Below are positions 62,216-64,000 of a stretch of 64,000 bases of DNA, in pieces. Source of the stretch: Polyodon spathula (Eukaryota; Chordata; Actinopteri; Acipenseriformes; Polyodontidae); contig NC_054536.1 of assembly GCF_017654505.1 (NCBI RefSeq), positions 27,796,512-27,860,511 of the forward strand, in the 5' to 3' direction. Below the pieces are notes generated by a model. That model worked only from the letters and a program-made list of their open reading frames with translations, was not told the origin of the DNA and did not search any database. The position numbers and the translations under genes were made by a program. The number at the start of each line of letters is the position of its first letter. The stretch's first letter is position 1.

Positions 62216-62515
62216 GGGCTATAGGGAAAGTGAATTATGAAATTAGACAGCCCAATTGTCGCAATGAACTGAAGAGTTCAAGGATGTTTTTTTGATGTGC
62301 CCGGCAGAACTAACCTTGTTGAGCATGCTATTATCACTCCGCCAGGTGTCACGTTTTGAGAGACACGGTTCCTTAAAAGTCTACGAAGTGGTGTTAGCGA
62401 AGAGGTGCGGCCGATGTTCGAACTTTGGGTGATTGAGCCTTCCAGGAGCGAGTGGTGCAGTCCAGTTGTGATAGTTGCCAAGAAAAACCAACTTCTGCAT
62501 TGATTTCTGTAATGT
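62216..62515. other. Unassigned sequence between Tc1 and gypsy fragments
   Basis: GC-richer than average, with GTGCCCGGCAG and GTGCGGCCG motifs. It may be the outer part of the family D Tc1 element, but no terminal repeat was identified. Confidence 0.35.
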
Positions 62516-62645
62516 AAATGCTATTGCCAGCTTCTCGACAGACTGGATGGCAAAGCTCATCTCAACTTTGGACCTGACAAAGGGATACTGGCAGATCCCC
62601 TTAATTCACAGCTCACAGGAGAGAACTGCATTATATGTTTTTTTC
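62516..62645 (+). pseudogene. Ty3/gypsy reverse transcriptase mini-fragment
   Basis: LLDRLDGKA in one frame and ISTLDLTKGYWQIPL in the next give the first catalytic Asp motif of gypsy RT with a frameshift between. QERTAL follows. Only about 40 codons remain. It runs directly into an LTR of family 1 in the same sense, so it is probably the 3' part of one element with most of the interior deleted. Confidence 0.82.
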
Positions 62646-62654
62646 CGAAGTTGA

Positions 62655-63128
62655 ATTTTAATATTTAGGCAAGAGGATTGCACAGCATTTCACGTGCAAG
62701 TAAAATGTAATAATATGTGAGCACGGGAAATTGCACTTTATTAATTCACGTGCAGTTGTACTGTGACTCCAATTGAATGATTGATTAGCAATCGAGTCTC
62801 GGTACAGCTGCATAAAAGCAGCATGTTTTCACTCACTCAGGGTTGTGTGTTCGGTGAGTGGAGAATGGGATTGGAGACGGAGGTTATAATAATAATAACA
62901 ATAATAGTTAATAGTTAAAATATCAGCTCACTGTGTTTGTCTCTTTAATTTGGTGAAAGTGCAGTGTCCTGTGTTTTTGTTTGTTACAACCTTTTTATTT
63001 ACTGTTCTGTTCATTCATTAAATGCTGAGCGAAACCAATCGCTCAGCTCCACCCAACTCCACCTCTCTGTTTACTTCCTGGTTCCTGTTTCTGGTCTGAC
63101 GTCACCCACTGCAGCCGTCTTTGTGACA
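62655..63128 (+). mobile_element. LTR family 1, copy D, 5' truncated
   Basis: It enters the family at TATTTAGGCAAGAGGATTGC and ends GCCGTCTTTGTGACA at 63128. It carries a TATA-like GCATAAAAGCAG at about 62811 and CATTAAATGC at about 63017. In sense with the RT fragment upstream, it is the only family 1 copy next to internal sequence. It therefore suggests a Ty3/gypsy origin for the family. Confidence 0.85.
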
Positions 63129-63143
63129 GGGGGGCATTAAAGC

Positions 63144-63437
63144 TATGGCCAATAGTTTTGCATCACACTATAGAATTAACTATTTTTGCTTCATAAAGTC
63201 AAACAAAACGTTAACATATTGAATTACATATCACTTTGTAGTTTTCCAAAAATTGAAAAATTCAAAAATATAACATGAAATACTGTACTACTATTGTAGC
63301 GTCTGGTAGACTTTTGCAATATCATTTTGTAGTTTCTTTGATTGTGTAAATAAAATATCAAAATTATGTTCATATAGTTTCTTTTTTAATTATGTCTCCA
63401 TCCTAGTATTCTAGGTGATGCAAAACTTTTGGCCATA
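63144..63437. mobile_element. Tc1-derived MITE
   Basis: A 294-bp unit with long inverted ends. The left reads TATGGCCAATAGTTTTGCATCAC. The right, reverse-complemented, reads TATGGCCAAAAGTTTTGCATCAC, with TA at both edges as the target. It has no coding capacity. The ends match the terminal repeat of the family C Tc1 at 41562, so it is probably a deletion derivative moved in trans by that family. Confidence 0.85.
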
Positions 63438-64000
63438 TATGTAAATTATATTTGAGTACTTAGCCTGCAGTGTGGTACTGACCACTACTGTACTGTACCA
63501 TTCCATTTTTTTACAGTATTGTAAGGAAAGTCAGTCACGTAGTGCATACACTGCATGTGTGCCCGGGTGCGGACCAGCGGTTTCGAACCATCAAAATGAC
63601 CAGTGATGCCGCGCCACTCCTTTCTGTTCCAGGCTTTACTCTGTGTCCACTAAATATGTTCCCAGACAATGAAAGCCTTTAGCTATTTCCTGGCTTCCTT
63701 TAATGTAGTTACACGGAAGGCAGCGGGCAATCAGAAACAAAGGAACATCAATCAAATAGTGTAGTGAAAGTATGAATAAGAGTTAGGGGACGGGGACGGG
63801 GAAGACTGTTTAATTAGTTTGCTTAGGAACATTTTGAAGCTATTGTGTATGGCAGGGATATCCAAGATTCAGGCAATATTCTTATAATGAGGTTTTATAT
63901 GTTATGCTTTTGCCTACAATTTATTTATATTTTTATATAAGACTTTGAGGAAACTTTTGACATCTTTGTCATCCTTCAGTAATCAGGTTTCACATAAATC
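63438..64000. other. Unassigned sequence at window end
   Basis: No gene or element recognised. A mixed-composition patch at 63540-63620 has several CpG but no frame of interest. Confidence 0.4.

Overview
This 64 kb window looks like AT-rich intergenic or intronic DNA from a vertebrate, most likely a ray-finned fish. I found no exon of a single-copy host gene, no rRNA or tRNA gene and nothing prokaryotic. Almost everything recognisable is transposable-element debris, most of it nested. The mix is typical of fish: CR1-type LINEs, an R2/NeSL-like LINE, a DIRS/Ngaro-type tyrosine-recombinase element, Ty3/gypsy fragments with many solo LTRs, several Tc1-like transposons, hAT remnants, and long (TA)n and (AAT)n arrays. 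The CR1 3' end and a SINE-like repeat resemble sequences I associate with sturgeons or paddlefish; this is recollection, not a search result.

Layout. 1-1.0 kb: two Tc1 remnants facing each other. 1.1-1.85 kb: a Tc1 transposase fragment. 1.9-5.3 kb: an R2/NeSL-like LINE. A 38-bp inverted repeat pair (310 and 5589) brackets this block. 6.8-7.0 kb: a SINE-like repeat. 7.7-9.5 kb: gypsy gag and protease on the minus strand. 9.5-15.5 kb: mostly unassigned. 15.7-24.3 kb: one DIRS-like element (RT, RNase H, tyrosine recombinase, flanking repeats) split by a CR1 tail, by a near full-length CR1 that itself carries a solo LTR in ORF1, and by two more solo LTRs. 27.5-29.4 kb: Tc1 with a solo LTR. 31.3-31.6 kb: an L2/SINE-like tail. 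35.4-39.1 kb: a possible inverted-repeat DNA element holding a second CR1 copy with its own solo LTR. 39.7-41.5 kb: gypsy RT and integrase in the unusual integrase-first order. 41.6-42.3 kb: Tc1. 43.6-44.05 kb: hAT remnant next to a truncated LTR. 46.6-47.3 and 48.6-49.1 kb: solo LTRs. 56.4-59.2 kb: a hAT transposase pseudogene with a nested inverted-repeat element. 60.0-62.2 kb: two Tc1 pseudogenes, one cut by a CR1 tail. 62.5-63.1 kb: gypsy RT fragment plus LTR. 63.1-63.4 kb: a Tc1-derived MITE.

No gene here appears able to work: each recognised open frame carries stops, frameshifts, deletions or insertions. The main value is the nesting record. At several sites, removing the inner element restores the outer reading frame or leaves a matching 5-bp target duplication, so the order of insertion can be read. 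Domain calls come from recognising motifs by eye; no database search was run.
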